Origin: Gammaproteobacteria bacterium UBA7449
GTDB lineage: Bacteria; Pseudomonadota; Gammaproteobacteria; Pseudomonadales; Pseudohongiellaceae
Length of the DNA stretch: 24,106 nt
Assembly (NCBI GenBank): GCA_002477465.1
Contig: DLPV01000043.1
Span: 50,640 to 74,745 of the forward strand
Direction of reading: 5' to 3'
Numbering within the stretch: position 1 is the stretch's first letter; the number at the start of each line of letters is the position of its first letter. The translations under genes and the position numbers were made by a program. The notes under the pieces were generated by a model. It did no database searches. It was not told the DNA's origin and was given only the letters and a program-made list of their open reading frames with translations. Below are positions 22,445 through 24,106 of the stretch, in pieces.

Positions 22445-23986
22445 ATGAACGCAATTGAACTCAAACTATTTGCCAGTCGTGTTGCCTCCATCTGCGATGA
22501 GATGGGGCTGGTGCTCAAGCGCACAGCGTTTTCGCCTAACATCAAGGACCGACTGGATTTCTCCTGCGCTCTATTCGGACCGGATGGTCAGCTATTTGCG
22601 CAGGCCGCGCATATTCCGGTGCATCTCGGCAGCATGGCCTTTGCCATGGGTGACCTGGTGTGCAAACGGCCCTGGCAAGCCGGGGACATGTTGGTAGTAA
22701 ACGACCCTTATCTGGGCGGAACCCATCTGCCGGACGTTACTCTAATTGCGCCGGTGTTCTCAGGTGCTGGCGAGAGACTAATAGGTTTTGTCGCTAATCG
22801 CGCCCATCACGCCAACATCGGCTGTGATACACCTGGATCGATGCCTGTTTCCCAGCATCTAGAGGAAGAGGGCATCGTGATTCCGCCGACCCTGTTATTC
22901 GCCGGCGGCGAACTACAGCAACAGTGCCTGAGACTGCTGGAACTTGATACAGCAGAGCTGAGTGGTGATTTCGCGGCCCAGGCCGGGTCAAACCAGGTAG
23001 GCGTAGGGCGCCTCAAGGAGCTGGTGGGCAAGACCGGCATTGATAGCTATTTTACAGGCATGGCTGAGCTCAATGACTACGCCGACCGCATCACCAAGGG
23101 CTTGCTGCAAACCCTGCGTCCGGGTGAATACCTGTTTGAAGATTTTCTGGATGATGATGGCTTTGGCAGTAGCGCGATCCCTCTCAATTTGGCGCTGCGG
23201 ATTAATGCGGCCGAGGTTGAATTGGATTTTTCAGCTTCATCCGAAATGGTGCCAGGTAACCTTAATTGCCCGGAGTCTGTAGTGGCAGCCGCTGCGTATT
23301 ACTGTTTTCGCTGTTTGCTGCCGGATGAAGCGCCAGCCTGCGAGGGGCTGTTTCGCCGAATTCGAATCAAGACCAGGGCTGGTTCTATTCTCAATGCTGA
23401 GCGACCGGCAGCAGTTGCTGCAGGCAATGTTGAAACTTCAACCCGCCTGGTTGATCTGGTATTTGGTGCGCTCGCCCAGGCGCTGCCCGATACTATCCCG
23501 GCCGCCAGTCAGGGCACCATGAACAATATCGCCATGGGTCGTATTGATGCCGACTCCGGGACTCGTTGGGACTATTATGAAACCCTTGCCGGAGGACTGG
23601 GTGGCGGTCCTCATTATGCCGGGTTGGACTGTGTGCACAGTCACATGACCAATACCCTGAATACGCCGGTAGAGAGCCTGGAAATGCATTACCCGCTGCG
23701 AGTCCGTCGATACGCCGAGCGGCAGGGTAGTGGAGGCGATGGCCTGCAGCGGGGTGGTAATGGCATTACCCGTGAATACGAATTTCTGGAACCGGCGCAA
23801 CTTTCCCTGCTTACTGAGCGCCGAGCGTTTCCTGCTTGGGGACTCAGAGGCGGAGAGGAGGGCACGTCCGGAGAGAACCTGTTGAATGGTGAAGTCCTGC
23901 CAGGGAAATGTTCACTGGCGGTGAAAGCGGGGGATAGACTGTTGGTGCGAACGCCTGGTGGGGGTGGTTGGGGAAAACCTGACTGA
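22445..23986 (+). CDS. hyuB: N-methylhydantoinase B / 5-oxoprolinase HyuB-type subunit
   Basis: This is a 513-residue HyuB-family protein, the beta component of ATP-dependent hydantoinases, 5-oxoprolinases and acetone-carboxylase-like enzymes. Family blocks: EMGLVLKRTAFSPNIKDR (given in part, 19-36), DFSCALFGPDGQLFAQA, HIPVHLGSM (56-64), VVNDPYLGGTHLPDVT, NRAHHANIGCDTPGSMP, a C-terminal GLRGGEEGTSG and the Gly-rich end TPGGGGWGKPD. The start at ATG 22445 fits family N-termini; an in-frame ATG at 22415 adds ten residues and cannot be excluded. Neither has a clear Shine-Dalgarno. The HyuA ATPase subunit, normally adjacent, is absent on the upstream side (argF diverges there) and does not begin in the 120 bases downstream that are visible. 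The substrate is not predictable. Confidence 0.88.
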   Translation: MNAIELKLFASRVASICDEMGLVLKRTAFSPNIKDRLDFSCALFGPDGQLFAQAAHIPVHLGSMAFAMGDLVCKRPWQAGDMLVVNDPYLGGTHLPDVTLIAPVFSGAGERLIGFVANRAHHANIGCDTPGSMPVSQHLEEEGIVIPPTLLFAGGELQQQCLRLLELDTAELSGDFAAQAGSNQVGVGRLKELVGKTGIDSYFTGMAELNDYADRITKGLLQTLRPGEYLFEDFLDDDGFGSSAIPLNLALRINAAEVELDFSASSEMVPGNLNCPESVVAAAAYYCFRCLLPDEAPACEGLFRRIRIKTRAGSILNAERPAAVAAGNVETSTRLVDLVFGALAQALPDTIPAASQGTMNNIAMGRIDADSGTRWDYYETLAGGLGGGPHYAGLDCVHSHMTNTLNTPVESLEMHYPLRVRRYAERQGSGGDGLQRGGNGITREYEFLEPAQLSLLTERRAFPAWGLRGGEEGTSGENLLNGEVLPGKCSLAVKAGDRLLVRTPGGGGWGKPD

Positions 23987-24106
23987 GCAGTCAGCTCACT
24001 ATCTGGTCAGTGATCTGCTGTGAGAGTGCCAGCGTTAGGGGCAAGAGTCCGGGGCAGTTCGTGGTTACGCGATCCGGTTTGAATGCCTTGCTATAAAAGT
24101 TCCCGG
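23987..24106. other. Right-edge intergenic sequence
   Basis: Only 120 bases are visible after the hyuB stop. A five-base inverted repeat (TGAGC 23984-23988, GCTCA 23994-23998) overlaps the stop codon but has no T-run. TATAAA near the right edge could be a -10 element of a following gene. No gene is supported. Confidence 0.4.

Noticed and set aside
22224..22454. 77-residue N-terminal extension of argF from ATG 22454
   Set aside because: The extension is not OTC-like and covers the predicted promoter and hairpin; AGGTGG precedes the ATG at 22223, which fits the family start.
1..24106. Mobile elements, CRISPR arrays, tRNA or rRNA genes, phage genes
   Set aside because: No transposase or integrase frames, no regularly spaced repeats, no T-loop/cloverleaf patterns and no rRNA-like stretches were found by eye.

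Overview
The window looks like chromosomal DNA of a free-living, probably marine, gammaproteobacterium. The evidence is the large class Ia ribonucleotide reductase pair close to the Pseudomonas type, an exonuclease I, a DinG helicase with an Fe-S cluster, a DUF5062-type protein, and a secreted protein of a kind common in marine gammaproteobacteria (Halieaceae/Cellvibrionales-like; this placement is inference). I see no phage, IS element, tRNA, rRNA or CRISPR array. Genes are densely packed on both strands.

Layout. 72-5240 is minus-strand: a glutathione S-transferase, a secreted protein of unknown function, an amidase, a small PilU-derived protein that has lost its whole ATPase core, and pyrB (aspartate carbamoyltransferase). 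The last three are closely spaced, in transcription order pyrB - pilU remnant - amidase. 5439-8399 is plus-strand: sbcB (exonuclease I), a doubtful small ORF, and a PlsC/PlsB-like acyltransferase starting at TTG. 8435-10804 (minus) is a DUF349 protein with a long disordered N-terminus, divergent from dinG (11065-13212, plus). 13516-15601 is minus-strand: a MocA-like nucleotidyltransferase, a DUF5062-like protein overlapping a secreted cyclophilin, and a tiny glycine-zipper membrane protein. 15743-20472 (minus) is the operon nrdA - nrdB - small coiled-coil protein, closed by a clear intrinsic terminator. An 854-base non-coding stretch with NrdR-box-like sites lies upstream of nrdA. argF (minus) and a HyuB-type hydantoinase/oxoprolinase subunit (plus) diverge at the right end.

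How it fits together. Most of this is housekeeping: pyrimidine and arginine synthesis (pyrB and argF both use carbamoyl phosphate), dNTP supply (nrdAB), DNA repair (sbcB, dinG), phospholipid synthesis and protein folding. The regulatory DNA is informative: a NrdR-type box about 350 bases before nrdA, a second perfect 20-base palindrome of the same type about 450 bases further away, and an argF promoter followed at once by a stable GNRA-capped hairpin with a U-rich tail.

The most unusual element is at 3727-4158: an intact reading frame that joins the start of PilU to its C-terminus and deletes the motor core between them, directly behind pyrB. The best candidate for a new partner in a known system is the small coiled-coil protein co-transcribed with nrdAB.
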